A stretch of 64,000 nt of DNA from Microbacterium sp. CFH 31415 (GTDB taxonomy: Bacteria; Actinomycetota; Actinomycetes; Actinomycetales; Microbacteriaceae): assembly GCF_022538185.1 (NCBI RefSeq), contig NZ_JAKYXC010000002.1, positions 186,001-250,000 of the forward strand. Direction: 5' to 3'. A program made the translations under genes and the position numbers. The notes beneath the pieces were generated by a model. It saw nothing but the letters and a program-made list of their open reading frames with translations, made no database searches and was not told the DNA's origin. Below are positions 44,396-53,179 of this stretch, in pieces (position 1 is the first letter of the stretch; every line of letters begins with the position of its first letter).

Positions 44396-45328
44396 GTGCG
44401 TAAGATCCCCGCTGCCCTCGCGATCCTCGGACTCGCGACCGTCGGCCTGGCCGGCTGCTCGCTGCCCGGAAGCTCCGACTGCTCCGAGTCCGTCTCCGAC
44501 GCCGAACTGCTCGACGTCGTCGAGGTGAGCGGAGAGGTCGGCAGCGCGCCCGACGTCGAGCTCTACACTCCGTTCCACGTCACGGAGGGGTCGTCGGCGA
44601 CGCTGGAGCAGGGAACAGGCGGGGCGGTCATCACGCGTGACGACCAGCTCGTCGTCATCGACTTCACGCTCGTATCGGGCGACACCGGCGAGACGCTCGT
44701 CGCCAGCCCGTACTCCGAGGAACAGTCGAACGTGCTCGGCCTGCCGCAGATCGTTCAGACGTTCCCGACGTGGGGTGACGCGCTCCAGTGCGCCTCAGCG
44801 GGCTCGCGGGTCGTCGTGTCGCTGGCGCCGGAAGACATCGAGGCCGAGGCCGCCGCGAGCATCGGCCTGGCCGAGGGCGACTCCGCCGTCGCCGTCATCG
44901 ACGTGCACAAGGTCTATCTGGGTGCTGCCGACGGAGCTGACCAGTTCAACAGCGGAACCGGCATGCCCACCGTCGTGCGCACGCCGGACGGACGTCCGGG
45001 CCTCATCATCCCCGAGGGCGAGGCCCCGGACGACGTCGTCGTCCAGACCCTCAAGAAGGGCGACGGCGAGGTCGTCACGGCCGACGCGCCGGTCCGTGCG
45101 CACATCCTCGGCGTGCCGTGGGGAGAGACCGAAGCGGTCACGAACACGTGGGACTCGCAGCCCCAGTCGGTCCCGCTCGACAGCGACCCGGTGCTCGCAG
45201 AGGCGCTCGTCGGCCAGACCATCGGCTCCCAGGTGCTGGTGGTCGTGCCGGCCGAGCAGGGCGGCACCGAGAAGCCGACCGTCTTCGTGTTCGACCTCCT
45301 CGGCGTCGACCCCGGCACCACGCAGTAA
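44396..45328 (+). CDS. FKBP-type peptidyl-prolyl isomerase-like lipoprotein
   Basis: Secreted lipoprotein of 310 residues with a signal peptide and lipobox LAGC at 18-21. Two FKBP-like repeats follow, about 75-165 and 195-305. The second ends with the PTVFVFDLLGVDP strand and includes GETEAVTNTWDSQPQ in place of the usual FKBP active-site loop. Some aromatic active-site residues are hard to place, so isomerase activity is uncertain. It lies where the pupylation genes usually lie in actinobacteria. Confidence 0.82.
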   Translation: MRKIPAALAILGLATVGLAGCSLPGSSDCSESVSDAELLDVVEVSGEVGSAPDVELYTPFHVTEGSSATLEQGTGGAVITRDDQLVVIDFTLVSGDTGETLVASPYSEEQSNVLGLPQIVQTFPTWGDALQCASAGSRVVVSLAPEDIEAEAAASIGLAEGDSAVAVIDVHKVYLGAADGADQFNSGTGMPTVVRTPDGRPGLIIPEGEAPDDVVVQTLKKGDGEVVTADAPVRAHILGVPWGETEAVTNTWDSQPQSVPLDSDPVLAEALVGQTIGSQVLVVVPAEQGGTEKPTVFVFDLLGVDPGTTQ

Positions 45329-45391
45329 GTCGACACCGTCTCCGCGCGACCAGTGGTCGCCGGACCGCCGACGAGCCGGCCGCACCGACCC

Positions 45392-45397
45392 TAGGAT
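45392..45397 (+). promoter_or_regulatory. Leaderless -10 of pafB
   Basis: TAGGAT six bases before the pafB GTG. Confidence 0.5.
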
Positions 45398-45403
45398 GAT
45401 GGG

Positions 45404-46399
45404 GTGCCTGCGAACGCCCCTGCCAAGTCCCCGCCTGAGGAGAGACTCGTCAACCTGGTCGTCGCCCTCATGGCCACCGACCAGGGACTGACGAAGGACA
45501 CCATCCTGTCCTCCGTCGCCGGCTACCGCGAGCAGAGCGAGTCAGGCGCGTCGAAGGACGCCCTCGAGAAGATGTTCGAGCGCGACAAGGAGAGCCTGCG
45601 CGGCCTGGGTGTGCCCATCGAGACGATCGGCGACTGGGCCGATCCCGACGACCTCCGCGAAGCCCGCTACCGCGTTCCCACGACCGAGTACGCGCTCCCC
45701 GAAGACATCGAGTTCACTCCTGCCGAACTCGCCCTGCTCAATCTCGCGGGCGGTGTGTGGAGCGAGAGCTCCATGTCGGACGATGCCCGCAGCGGGCTCC
45801 GCAAGATTCGTGCGCTGGGCATCCCCGTCGACGAGCCGATCATCGGCTACTCACCCCGCATCAGTCTGCGCGAGCCGTCGTTCCCCGATCTCCAGCGGGC
45901 GATCGAGCAGAGTCGTGTGGTGCGGTTCCCGTACCTGAAGCCCGGCGAGGCGGCGCCGCGCACGCGTCGCGTGCAGCCGCTCGCCCTCGTCGAGTACGAA
46001 GCGCGCTGGCACGTGTTCGGCATCGACCTCGATGTGCGGGCCGACCGCACCTTCCTGCTGTCGCGGATCGTCGGACCGGTGGCGACCACGCGTGAGACGT
46101 TCGACGCCGCTCTGCGCGACGGCGCGGGCGAGCGCGCCCTGCGCGGGCTCGAAGAGGTGGCCGCGCGCAGCACGTCGCTGCTCGAGGTCAACCCCGGCAC
46201 CGAGGCCGCCCTGCGGCTGGCGCGTCGCGCGCGCCCTGCCGAGCAGGGCATCCGCGTGCCATACGTCGACGTCCACATCTTCGCCGATGAGCTGGCGTCC
46301 TACGGCCCCGAGGTGCGGGTCGTCGAGCCGGCGGAGCTGCGCGATCAGGTGATCGAGCGTCTCGCCGCCGCCCGCGACGTGAACGGAGCATCCGCATGA
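45404..46399 (+). CDS. pafB: WYL-domain transcriptional regulator PafB
   Basis: WYL-type regulator of 331 residues. The N-terminal winged helix is at about 10-75 (ERLVNLVVALMATDQGLTKDTI), and the WYL domain lies at about 150-230 with RVVRFPYLKPG and RWHVFGIDLD. PafB and PafC form the heterodimeric activator of the LexA-independent DNA damage response in mycobacteria. The names come from the neighbourhood of PafA, which is absent here. Overlaps pafC by ATGA. Confidence 0.92.
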   Translation: MPANAPAKSPPEERLVNLVVALMATDQGLTKDTILSSVAGYREQSESGASKDALEKMFERDKESLRGLGVPIETIGDWADPDDLREARYRVPTTEYALPEDIEFTPAELALLNLAGGVWSESSMSDDARSGLRKIRALGIPVDEPIIGYSPRISLREPSFPDLQRAIEQSRVVRFPYLKPGEAAPRTRRVQPLALVEYEARWHVFGIDLDVRADRTFLLSRIVGPVATTRETFDAALRDGAGERALRGLEEVAARSTSLLEVNPGTEAALRLARRARPAEQGIRVPYVDVHIFADELASYGPEVRVVEPAELRDQVIERLAAARDVNGASA

Positions 46400-47358
46400 C
46401 CGCCCGCCGCTCGCTGGTCGCGACGGATCGCGCCGCGTTGATGCTTCAGCTCGTCCCGTATCTGATCGGCAAGGGCGAGGTTTCGGTGGCAGAGGCGGCC
46501 GACGAGTTCGACGTCACCCCCGATCAGATGCGCTCGATGGTGGAGAAGCTCACCGTGATCGGGCTGCCCGGCGACGGCGGCTACTGGCAGATGGCGAACG
46601 ACCTGTTCGACATCGACTGGGATCTGCTCGATCAGCGCGATCTCATCGTGATCACCAACTCGGTCGGCCTGGAGAGGTCGCCAAAGCTGACCGCACGTGA
46701 GGCCGCGGCGCTGCTGGCGGGACTCCAGCTCGCGCGCACGATCCCCGGCGTCGGCGACACCGATCTGTTCTCGGGCCTCCTGGCGAAGCTCGCGCGGGGA
46801 GCTTCGAGCGCTCCGGCCGAGGTCATCGTCGCCCCCGGCCCGGTCGACACCGTCCGCGACCTCGTCGCGACCGCACTCCGCCGGGGCGTGGCCGTGTCGT
46901 TCACCTACAAGGCTCCGGATGCCGCGCCCACGACCCGCACGGTCGACCCGGTCAAGGTGCACATCGCCGACGGCCAGTGGTACCTGCAGGGGTGGTGCCA
47001 CCTCCGTGAGGCGATGCGCACGTTCCACCTCGACCGGGTGAGCGAGCTCGAGCTCACGGAGATCCCGATCACTCACGCCGGAGAGCCCGCCCGCGGCTGG
47101 TTCGAGTCGGGCGAAGGCGACATGGTGGTGCGCATCCGGTTCGACGAGTCGGTCGGCCCCCTGCTCGGCGATTACCTGGACCGCGCATCGCTCGAGACCG
47201 TCGACGGCGTGACCGTCGCGACCATGCACGTCGCCGACGAGTACAGCCTGAGACGCCTCGTCGCAAAGCGCGGCGGCGACGTGGAGGTCCTCGAACCGCC
47301 CGCCGCGAGGCAGGCGGCAGCCGAGTGGGCCGATGCAGGCCTGAGCCAGTACCGCTGA
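46396..47358 (+). CDS. pafC: WYL-domain transcriptional regulator PafC
   Basis: Partner of PafB, 320 residues, with a winged helix (LVPYLIGKGEVSVAEAADEF) and a WYL domain containing AVSFTYKAPDA and WYLQGWCHLREAMRTFHLDRV, the WYL core itself. The C-terminal WCX region includes RLVAKRGGDVEVLEPPAARQ. It should bind single-stranded nucleic acid ligands in the WYL fold and recruit RNA polymerase at damage promoters with PafB. Confidence 0.92.
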   Translation: MTARRSLVATDRAALMLQLVPYLIGKGEVSVAEAADEFDVTPDQMRSMVEKLTVIGLPGDGGYWQMANDLFDIDWDLLDQRDLIVITNSVGLERSPKLTAREAAALLAGLQLARTIPGVGDTDLFSGLLAKLARGASSAPAEVIVAPGPVDTVRDLVATALRRGVAVSFTYKAPDAAPTTRTVDPVKVHIADGQWYLQGWCHLREAMRTFHLDRVSELELTEIPITHAGEPARGWFESGEGDMVVRIRFDESVGPLLGDYLDRASLETVDGVTVATMHVADEYSLRRLVAKRGGDVEVLEPPAARQAAAEWADAGLSQYR

Positions 47359-47444
47359 CCGCTCGCCCGGTACTTTCTGCGCTGCGCACTTCGCCGCCCG
47401 ACCGCGGGTTACACTGAGTCCGGACCCGCCGAAAGGAATTCGAC

Positions 47445-47699
47445 ATGCTGCAAGGCCTCACGGGGTGGCACTTCCTGATCATCCTCGCTGTGATCCTGCT
47501 GCTGTTCGGCGCGGCGAAGCTGCCAGCGCTGGCCAAGAGCATGGGTCAGTCCGCTCGCGTCTTCAAGGGTGAGATGAAGGCGATGAAGGACGAAGACTCG
47601 TCCAAGACCGACGCAGAGTCGGCCACCGCCGCCTCGACCGAGGCTCCGTCGACGGAGATCCGGACGGACGCTGGCGGCACCGCCGATTCCAAGCCCTGA
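47445..47699 (+). CDS. tatA: Twin-arginine translocase subunit TatA
   Basis: Pore-forming Tat component of 84 residues: one N-terminal membrane helix (about 7-23) with the FGAAKLP hinge, an amphipathic helix (ALAKSMGQSARVFKGEM) and an acidic Thr/Ser/Glu tail. GAAAGGA precedes the ATG. First gene of tatA-tatC-helY-lnt; upstream TACACT (47410-47415) is a weak -10. Confidence 0.95.
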   Translation: MLQGLTGWHFLIILAVILLLFGAAKLPALAKSMGQSARVFKGEMKAMKDEDSSKTDAESATAASTEAPSTEIRTDAGGTADSKP

Positions 47700-47706
47700 C
47701 GCCGTC

Positions 47707-48528
47707 GTGGCAACGGCGGGATCGCCGCGCGTAGGGGAAACCGACCCGACGCGGCGTGACAAGCGCATGTCGCTGGGGCAGCACTTGATCGAGCTGCGTC
47801 GGCGCCTGATGTGGGCGGCCCTCGCCCTCGTCATCGGCATGGTGGTGGCGTTCTTCATCACCGACCCGGTCATCCACCTCATCACCGAGCCGATCCGCGT
47901 CGTCGCGGAGACGCAGGGCGAAGAGGGCAAGGTCGAGTTCATGTACCAGACCATCACCGGCCCGTTCGATATGAGACTGCGCATCTCGTTCGCAATCGGC
48001 ATCCTGATCTCGGCGCCGATCTGGATCTGGCAGATCTGGGCGTTCATCATGCCCGGACTCACGCGCAAAGAGATCCGATACACGGTCGGGTTCATGGCCG
48101 CAGCCGTTCCGCTGTTCTTCGCGGGCTGCTACGTAGGCCTGCTGATCATGCCGCACGTCGTCGAGCTCATGGCCACATTCGTGCCGCAGGGCGGCGCGCA
48201 GTTCTACGACGCGCTGTTCTACTACGACTTCGTCTTCAAGCTGCTGGTCGTCGTCGGAGTCGCCTTCATCCTGCCGGTCTTCCTCGTGGCGATGAATCTC
48301 GCCGGCGTCATGTCGGGTAGGGCGATTCTGAAGGGCTGGCGCGTCGCGGTTCTCATCGCCGTGATCTTCGCGGCTCTGGCCACTCCGGCCGCCGACGTCG
48401 TGAGCATGCTGATGCTCGCCGGCATCCTGGTCGTGCTGTTCTTCGCCGCCGCCGGGCTGTCGATGCTGTTCGACCGGCGCAAGGCCAAGCGCCAGGCCGA
48501 ATTCCTCCCGCCCGAGGCCGCCGCATGA
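47707..48528 (+). CDS. tatC: Twin-arginine translocase subunit TatC
   Basis: Six-helix Tat receptor subunit of 273 residues. HLIELRRRL at about 25-33 is the conserved N-terminal motif, with the Glu in PLFFAGCYVG-adjacent helices and the basic tail RRKAKRQ. GTG 47707 is eight bases after tatA; ATG 47767 would leave a shorter N-terminus. With TatA it forms the minimal two-component Tat system of Gram-positives; no TatB is seen. Confidence 0.95.
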   Translation: MATAGSPRVGETDPTRRDKRMSLGQHLIELRRRLMWAALALVIGMVVAFFITDPVIHLITEPIRVVAETQGEEGKVEFMYQTITGPFDMRLRISFAIGILISAPIWIWQIWAFIMPGLTRKEIRYTVGFMAAAVPLFFAGCYVGLLIMPHVVELMATFVPQGGAQFYDALFYYDFVFKLLVVVGVAFILPVFLVAMNLAGVMSGRAILKGWRVAVLIAVIFAALATPAADVVSMLMLAGILVVLFFAAAGLSMLFDRRKAKRQAEFLPPEAAA

Positions 48529-51038
48529 CCGACCCCGGGCCCTCCGAGCGGTACGCCCGCGCACAGGCGTCCGCCGCCCTCGACCGGAGCCATCCGATCA
48601 CGGCCGCGTTCGCGGCATCCCAGCGCTTCACGCTCGACGAGTTCCAGATCGCCGGATGCCGCGCCCTCGAGGAAGGTCGCAGCGTGCTGGTGGCCGCGCC
48701 CACCGGCGCGGGCAAGACCATCGTCGGCGAGTTCGCGGTGCACCTCGCCATGCGCGAGCCCGTGGTCGGCGGCCACGGCGACAAGGCGTTCTACACGACA
48801 CCGATCAAGGCGCTGTCGAACCAGAAGTTCCGCGAGCTGCAGGACGTCTACGGTCCCGACGACGTCGGCCTGCTCACCGGCGACACGAACATCAACGGCA
48901 GCGCGCGCATCGTGGTCATGACGACCGAGGTGCTGCGCAACATGCTGTACGCCGACTCGCCCGCCCTGCGCGGACTGAGGTACGTCGTGATGGACGAGGT
49001 GCACTACCTCGCCGACCGGTTCCGCGGCGCGGTGTGGGAGGAGATCATCATCCACCTGCCGCCGAGTGTGAAGCTGGTGTCGCTGTCGGCGACCGTGTCG
49101 AACGCCGAGGAGTTCGGCGACTGGCTCGACACGGTGCGCGGCGACACCGAGGTGATCGTGTCCGAGACGCGTCCCGTGCCGCTCGAGCAGCATGTGCTCG
49201 TGCGCGGCGACCTGCTGCCCCTGTTCGACGACCGCGCCGGCATCGCGACCGCGCAGGTGAACCAGGAGCTCATGCGCATCCGGTCGTTCAAGGGCGCGAA
49301 CTTCGACAACAACCGCAGGGCGCAGTCGGCCAGCAGTGCACGCAACGCGGGATACGAGGCATCCCGCCGTCGTCCGAACCGCGGCGGAAAGCGCCCCGTG
49401 CGGTCCGCGAACGTGCAGCGGATCGAACGACTCGACCGCCCCGACGTCGTCGAGCTGCTGGCGCGTGCCAACCTGCTGCCGGCGATCTTCTTCATCTTCA
49501 GCCGCGTCGGCTGCGACGCCGCCGTGCAGCAGGTGCGCCGCGCCGGGGTGCGGCTGACCTCGCACGAGGAGCGCGCCGAGATCCGCGCGATCGTCGAGGA
49601 GCGCACACGCAGCCTGCACGACGAGGACCTCGCCGTGCTCGGCTACTGGGAGTGGCTCGACAACCTCGAGCGCGGTGTTGCGTCGCATCATGCGGGGTTG
49701 CTCCCGGCGTTCAAGGAGGTCGTCGAGGACCTCTTCCAGCGCAAGCTGGTGAAAGCCGTCTTCGCCACCGAGACCCTCGCGCTCGGCATCAACATGCCCG
49801 CGCGCACCGTGGTGCTCGAGAAGCTCGAGAAGTTCAACGGCGAGGCCCGCGTCGCGATCACGTCGGGGGAGTACACGCAGCTCACCGGCCGCGCGGGGCG
49901 TCGCGGGATCGACGTCGAAGGCCACGCGGTGATCCAGTGGACGGAGGGCCTCGACCCGCAGGCGGTGGCGGCGCTCGCCTCGCGCCGGACGTATCCGCTC
50001 AACTCCAGCTTCCGGCCGACATACAACATGGCGGTCAATCTGATCGACCAGTTCGGGCGGGCGCGCGCCCGCGAGATCCTCGAGTCGTCGTTCGCACAGT
50101 TCCAGGCCGACCGGGCCGTCGTCGGACTCGCCCGCCAGGTGCGCGAGCAGGAGGAGTCCCTCGCCGGCTACGAGCAGGCCATGACGTGCGACCGGGGCGA
50201 CTTCACCGAGTACTCCTCCATCCGGCGCGAGCTTAGCGACCTCGAGAAGCTGAACCGCAAGGATGCGAACGCCTCGCGCCGCACTCGCGATGAGCGGCAG
50301 CGCCAGATCGCGAACCTGCGCAAGCGCATGCAGCGCCACGGGTGCCACCAGTGCCCCGACCGGGAGCAGCACGCGCGATGGGCGGAGCGGTACTGGAAGC
50401 TGCGTCGGACGGTCGACAAGCTGCGTCAGCAGATCGACACCCGCACCGGCACCGTCGCCCGCATCTTCGACCGCGTGGTCGACGTACTCGACGAGCTCGA
50501 ATACGTGCGACTCGACGACGCGGGCGTGACCACCCTCACGCCGTCGGGGCGCACGATGCGCCGCATCTACGGCGAGCGCGACCTGCTGGTCGCCGAGTCG
50601 CTGCGACGCGGCCTGTGGGACGCGCTCGACGCTCCCTCGCTCGCCGCACTCGCCTGCTGCATCGTGTACGAGCCGCGGCGCGACGAGGCCGGACCGGGGG
50701 AGGGGGGCCTCCCGCGTGGGCCGTTCCGCACCGCGTTCGCCGAGACCCTCGACCTGTGGCAGCGACTCGACGACCTCGAGCGCGAGCACCGACTGCCCGG
50801 GTCCGAGCCCATCGCCGCGGGACTGGCGCAGGCCATGCACTCGTGGGCCCGCGGGGGCATGCTCGACCGTGTGCTGAGCGAGGCCGACATGGCGGCGGGC
50901 GACTTCGTGCGCTGGTCGAAGCAGACGATCGACCTCCTCGACCAGCTCTCGATCGTGGCCGAGCCCGCCCTCGCCTCGACCGCACGGAAGGCGCTGGAGT
51001 CCGTGCGCCGCGGAATCGTCGCCTACTCGGCCGTCTGA
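48525..51038 (+). CDS. helY: DEAD/DEAH-box RNA helicase HelY (Ski2-like)
   Basis: Ski2/Mtr4-like SF2 helicase of 837 residues. Q-motif-like FTLDEFQ, motif I APTGAGKT at 58-65, motif II DEVHYL, motif III SATVSN, motif V/VI ALGINMPARTVV and QLTGRAGRRGID. The arch and C-terminal helical domain (about 540-837) follow. A Cys-rich HGCHQCPD segment sits in the middle. Orthologue of Rv2092c. Probable role in RNA processing. ATGA overlap with tatC. Confidence 0.93.
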   Translation: MTDPGPSERYARAQASAALDRSHPITAAFAASQRFTLDEFQIAGCRALEEGRSVLVAAPTGAGKTIVGEFAVHLAMREPVVGGHGDKAFYTTPIKALSNQKFRELQDVYGPDDVGLLTGDTNINGSARIVVMTTEVLRNMLYADSPALRGLRYVVMDEVHYLADRFRGAVWEEIIIHLPPSVKLVSLSATVSNAEEFGDWLDTVRGDTEVIVSETRPVPLEQHVLVRGDLLPLFDDRAGIATAQVNQELMRIRSFKGANFDNNRRAQSASSARNAGYEASRRRPNRGGKRPVRSANVQRIERLDRPDVVELLARANLLPAIFFIFSRVGCDAAVQQVRRAGVRLTSHEERAEIRAIVEERTRSLHDEDLAVLGYWEWLDNLERGVASHHAGLLPAFKEVVEDLFQRKLVKAVFATETLALGINMPARTVVLEKLEKFNGEARVAITSGEYTQLTGRAGRRGIDVEGHAVIQWTEGLDPQAVAALASRRTYPLNSSFRPTYNMAVNLIDQFGRARAREILESSFAQFQADRAVVGLARQVREQEESLAGYEQAMTCDRGDFTEYSSIRRELSDLEKLNRKDANASRRTRDERQRQIANLRKRMQRHGCHQCPDREQHARWAERYWKLRRTVDKLRQQIDTRTGTVARIFDRVVDVLDELEYVRLDDAGVTTLTPSGRTMRRIYGERDLLVAESLRRGLWDALDAPSLAALACCIVYEPRRDEAGPGEGGLPRGPFRTAFAETLDLWQRLDDLEREHRLPGSEPIAAGLAQAMHSWARGGMLDRVLSEADMAAGDFVRWSKQTIDLLDQLSIVAEPALASTARKALESVRRGIVAYSAV

Positions 51039-51063
51039 CAGCGGCCGTCCAGTTCCCGCCGCT

Positions 51064-51069
51064 TAGGGT
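51064..51069 (+). promoter_or_regulatory. Leaderless -10 of lnt
   Basis: TAGGGT six bases before GTG 51076. Confidence 0.5.
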
Positions 51070-51075
51070 ATTCAC

Positions 51076-52656
51076 GTGCCTCTCGCCGCCGCGCCGCGCC
51101 CGCTCCTGCCCCTGTGGGCCGCTGTCGTGGCGTCGATCGCGGGCGGGGCGATCCTGGACCTCGCCTACCCCTCCGTCGGCTGGTGGCCGCTTGCGTTCGT
51201 CGGCGTCGGGCTGTCGCTCGTTGCCCTCATCGGTCGCTCGGTGTGGGGCGCGCTGCTGGTCGGGTTCATCTTCGGCGCCACGTTCTACCTGATCCACATC
51301 ATGTGGATCACGCGGTACCTCGGCCTCGTGCCCTGGTTCGCCCTCGCCGGCCTCGAGACGGTCTTCATGGCGGTCGGCTCGATCGCGCTCACGCTGGCAT
51401 ACCGATGGATGCCGCGGCTCTTCCGCTCGCGATGGGTGTCGCTCATCGCCCTGCCGATCCTCATCGGCGGCCTCTGGACGGCACGCGAGCTGTTCATGGG
51501 CTCGTGGCCCTACACCGGGTTCCCGTGGGCGCGCATCGGCATGAGCCAGTCCGAGAGCCCGCTGGCGCACCTCGCGTCGTGGATGGGTGTCGCAGGTCTC
51601 TCCTTCCTGATGGTGACCTTCACGGCGGCAGCCATCGAGTGGGGGCGCGTCGCCCGGTTCCGCGACGTGCGCACCGCACTTCCCTCGATCGGCCTCGCCG
51701 CCCTGCTCCTGCTCGTGCCCGCCTTCCCGACGACCGCGGCGGGCACCCTGCGCGTCGGCAGCGCCCAGGGCAACGGCCCCTCCGGCTACTTCGACCCCCG
51801 CGACCGCAACGACGTGCTGAACGCACAGCTGGCGGCATCCGCTCCGCTTCTCGATGAGGACGTGGACGTCCTGCTCTGGCCGGAGGGCGGCATCGACTCC
51901 GACCCGACCCGTAACGAGAGCACGGCGCGCACGCTCGATGCGCTCTCGGAGAGGATCGGCGCACCCCTCATCGTGAACGCGGCGACCACGCGCGGCGAGG
52001 ACACGTTCAACACCTCCATGCTGTGGAAGGCGGGCGAGGGCGCAGTCCAGTACCACGACAAGACCAACCCCGTGCCGATGGGGGAGTACGTGCCCGACCG
52101 GTGGTTCTACGAGTCGCTCGCTCCCGACCTCATCGGTCTGATCCAGCGGGAGTACACGCCCGGCACGAATGCGCCGTTCCTCGACGTGGACGGGGTCGGC
52201 GTCGGCCTCGCCATCTGCTTCGACGTCATCTACGACGAGGTCATCTGGGCCGGCGCGCAGGACGGCGCCCAGGTCTACATGTTCCAGACCAACAACGCCG
52301 ACTTCCGCGACACCGACGAGAACCTCCAGCAGCTGGCGTTCGCGCGCATGCGCGCGGTCGAGACCGGCCGTTCGGTCGTGAACCTGTCGACCGTGGGCAC
52401 CAGCCAGGTGATCGCGCCCGACGGCAGCACCCTCGACGGACTGCCGGCCGGTGAGGCGGGGCACATGCTGACCGAGGTGCCGCTGCGCACCGGGCTGACG
52501 CCCGCCGTCATCGCGGGCCCCTGGGTTCAGGCTCTTCTCGGGTGGGGCAGCCTTCTCGTGCTCATGGCGCTGGGCGTCGTGGTGACGCTGACCGGCCGCG
52601 TGGACGCGAAAACGCCGGTTCCCGCAGGAACCGGCGTCGCGCAGGCGGCTGACTGA
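51076..52656 (+). CDS. lnt: Apolipoprotein N-acyltransferase Lnt
   Basis: Membrane N-acyltransferase of 526 residues that adds the third acyl chain to lipoproteins. Six N-terminal helices, then an extracytoplasmic nitrilase domain with the triad E270 (LLWPEGG), K329 (YHDKTNPVPMGEY) and C381 (LAICFDVIYDE), and a final C-terminal helix. Unlike mycobacterial Ppm1 it is not fused to a dolichol-phosphate mannosyltransferase domain. The last codons contain a terminator acting for the opposite gene. Confidence 0.94.
   Translation: MPLAAAPRPLLPLWAAVVASIAGGAILDLAYPSVGWWPLAFVGVGLSLVALIGRSVWGALLVGFIFGATFYLIHIMWITRYLGLVPWFALAGLETVFMAVGSIALTLAYRWMPRLFRSRWVSLIALPILIGGLWTARELFMGSWPYTGFPWARIGMSQSESPLAHLASWMGVAGLSFLMVTFTAAAIEWGRVARFRDVRTALPSIGLAALLLLVPAFPTTAAGTLRVGSAQGNGPSGYFDPRDRNDVLNAQLAASAPLLDEDVDVLLWPEGGIDSDPTRNESTARTLDALSERIGAPLIVNAATTRGEDTFNTSMLWKAGEGAVQYHDKTNPVPMGEYVPDRWFYESLAPDLIGLIQREYTPGTNAPFLDVDGVGVGLAICFDVIYDEVIWAGAQDGAQVYMFQTNNADFRDTDENLQQLAFARMRAVETGRSVVNLSTVGTSQVIAPDGSTLDGLPAGEAGHMLTEVPLRTGLTPAVIAGPWVQALLGWGSLLVLMALGVVVTLTGRVDAKTPVPAGTGVAQAAD
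52611..52637 (-). terminator. Intrinsic terminator of rbpA, inside the 3' end of lnt
   Basis: Stem ACGCCGGTTCC (52612-52622) / GGAACCGGCGT (52627-52637), 11 bp, loop CGCA. Read on the minus strand it is followed by TTTTCGC, a real T-run, while on the plus strand it is not. So it serves the leftward rbpA gene although it is coding sequence of lnt. Confidence 0.75.
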
Positions 52657-52659
52657 GGG

Positions 52660-53043
52660 TCAGGCGCTGATCTTGTCGAGGGTGACGTCCTCGCCGGCGC
52701 CCCGACGGGCGCGGACATAGGCGAGACGCTCCTCGAGGAGCTCCTCGAGCTCGGGCAGGGAACGCCGCTCGAGCAGCATGTCCCAGTGCGAGCGGGGGGT
52801 CTTGTCACCCGAGTGGTCGACCGTCGCGGTGCCCTCACCGACGCGCAGGAGCGCCTCCGCACCACAGGTGCGGCACTCCCATGCCGGCGGAACCTCGGCG
52901 TCGGCCGCGAAAGTCAGTGTCGTGTCACGTCCGCAAGACGTACACGAATAGATGTGCTGTGCACGCTCATGGAACACGACGCCCTCTTCGCTCTGTAGGC
53001 TCTGGGCGCCGAGTCGGATGCCGCGCAAGCTGCGGTCTGCCAT
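52660..53043 (-). CDS. rbpA: RNA polymerase-binding protein RbpA
   Basis: Actinobacterial transcription factor of 127 residues that binds RNA polymerase beta' and sigma-A and stabilises the open complex. Zinc ligands C34/C37 and C57/C60 in the core, then the basic linker and the C-terminal sigma-interacting helix (WDMLLERRSLPELEELLEERL). ATG 53043 is chosen because GAGAGGA lies upstream; no upstream residues are conserved. Orthologue of Rv2050. Confidence 0.96.
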   Translation of the reverse strand: MADRSLRGIRLGAQSLQSEEGVVFHERAQHIYSCTSCGRDTTLTFAADAEVPPAWECRTCGAEALLRVGEGTATVDHSGDKTPRSHWDMLLERRSLPELEELLEERLAYVRARRGAGEDVTLDKISA

Positions 53044-53069
53044 TTTGTGGTCCTCTCGTCGCTGTATAG

Positions 53070-53096
53070 GTATAACCAAGCGACCTGAGCGGATCA
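53070..53096 (-). promoter_or_regulatory. Candidate sigma-R/sigma-H-like promoter of rbpA
   Basis: On the minus strand GGAT-N19-GTT resembles the GGAAT-N18/19-GTT signature of the thiol-stress sigma factors; rbpA is a known sigma-R target in Streptomyces. TATACC and TATACA lie just downstream as a possible ordinary -10. Weak evidence. Confidence 0.3.
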
Positions 53097-53179
53097 TCCG
53101 AAAGGGGCTTGCGCGCTCGCCTTTCACAGTGGATGCACAGGGGGGAGGAGCGCCGCCTCGGCCGTATGGCGGAACCGAG

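Noticed and set aside
48222..50840. 872-codon minus-strand frame opposite helY
   Set aside because: Antisense shadow of a clear Ski2-like helicase with all motifs on the plus strand; no start signal and no recognisable domain.
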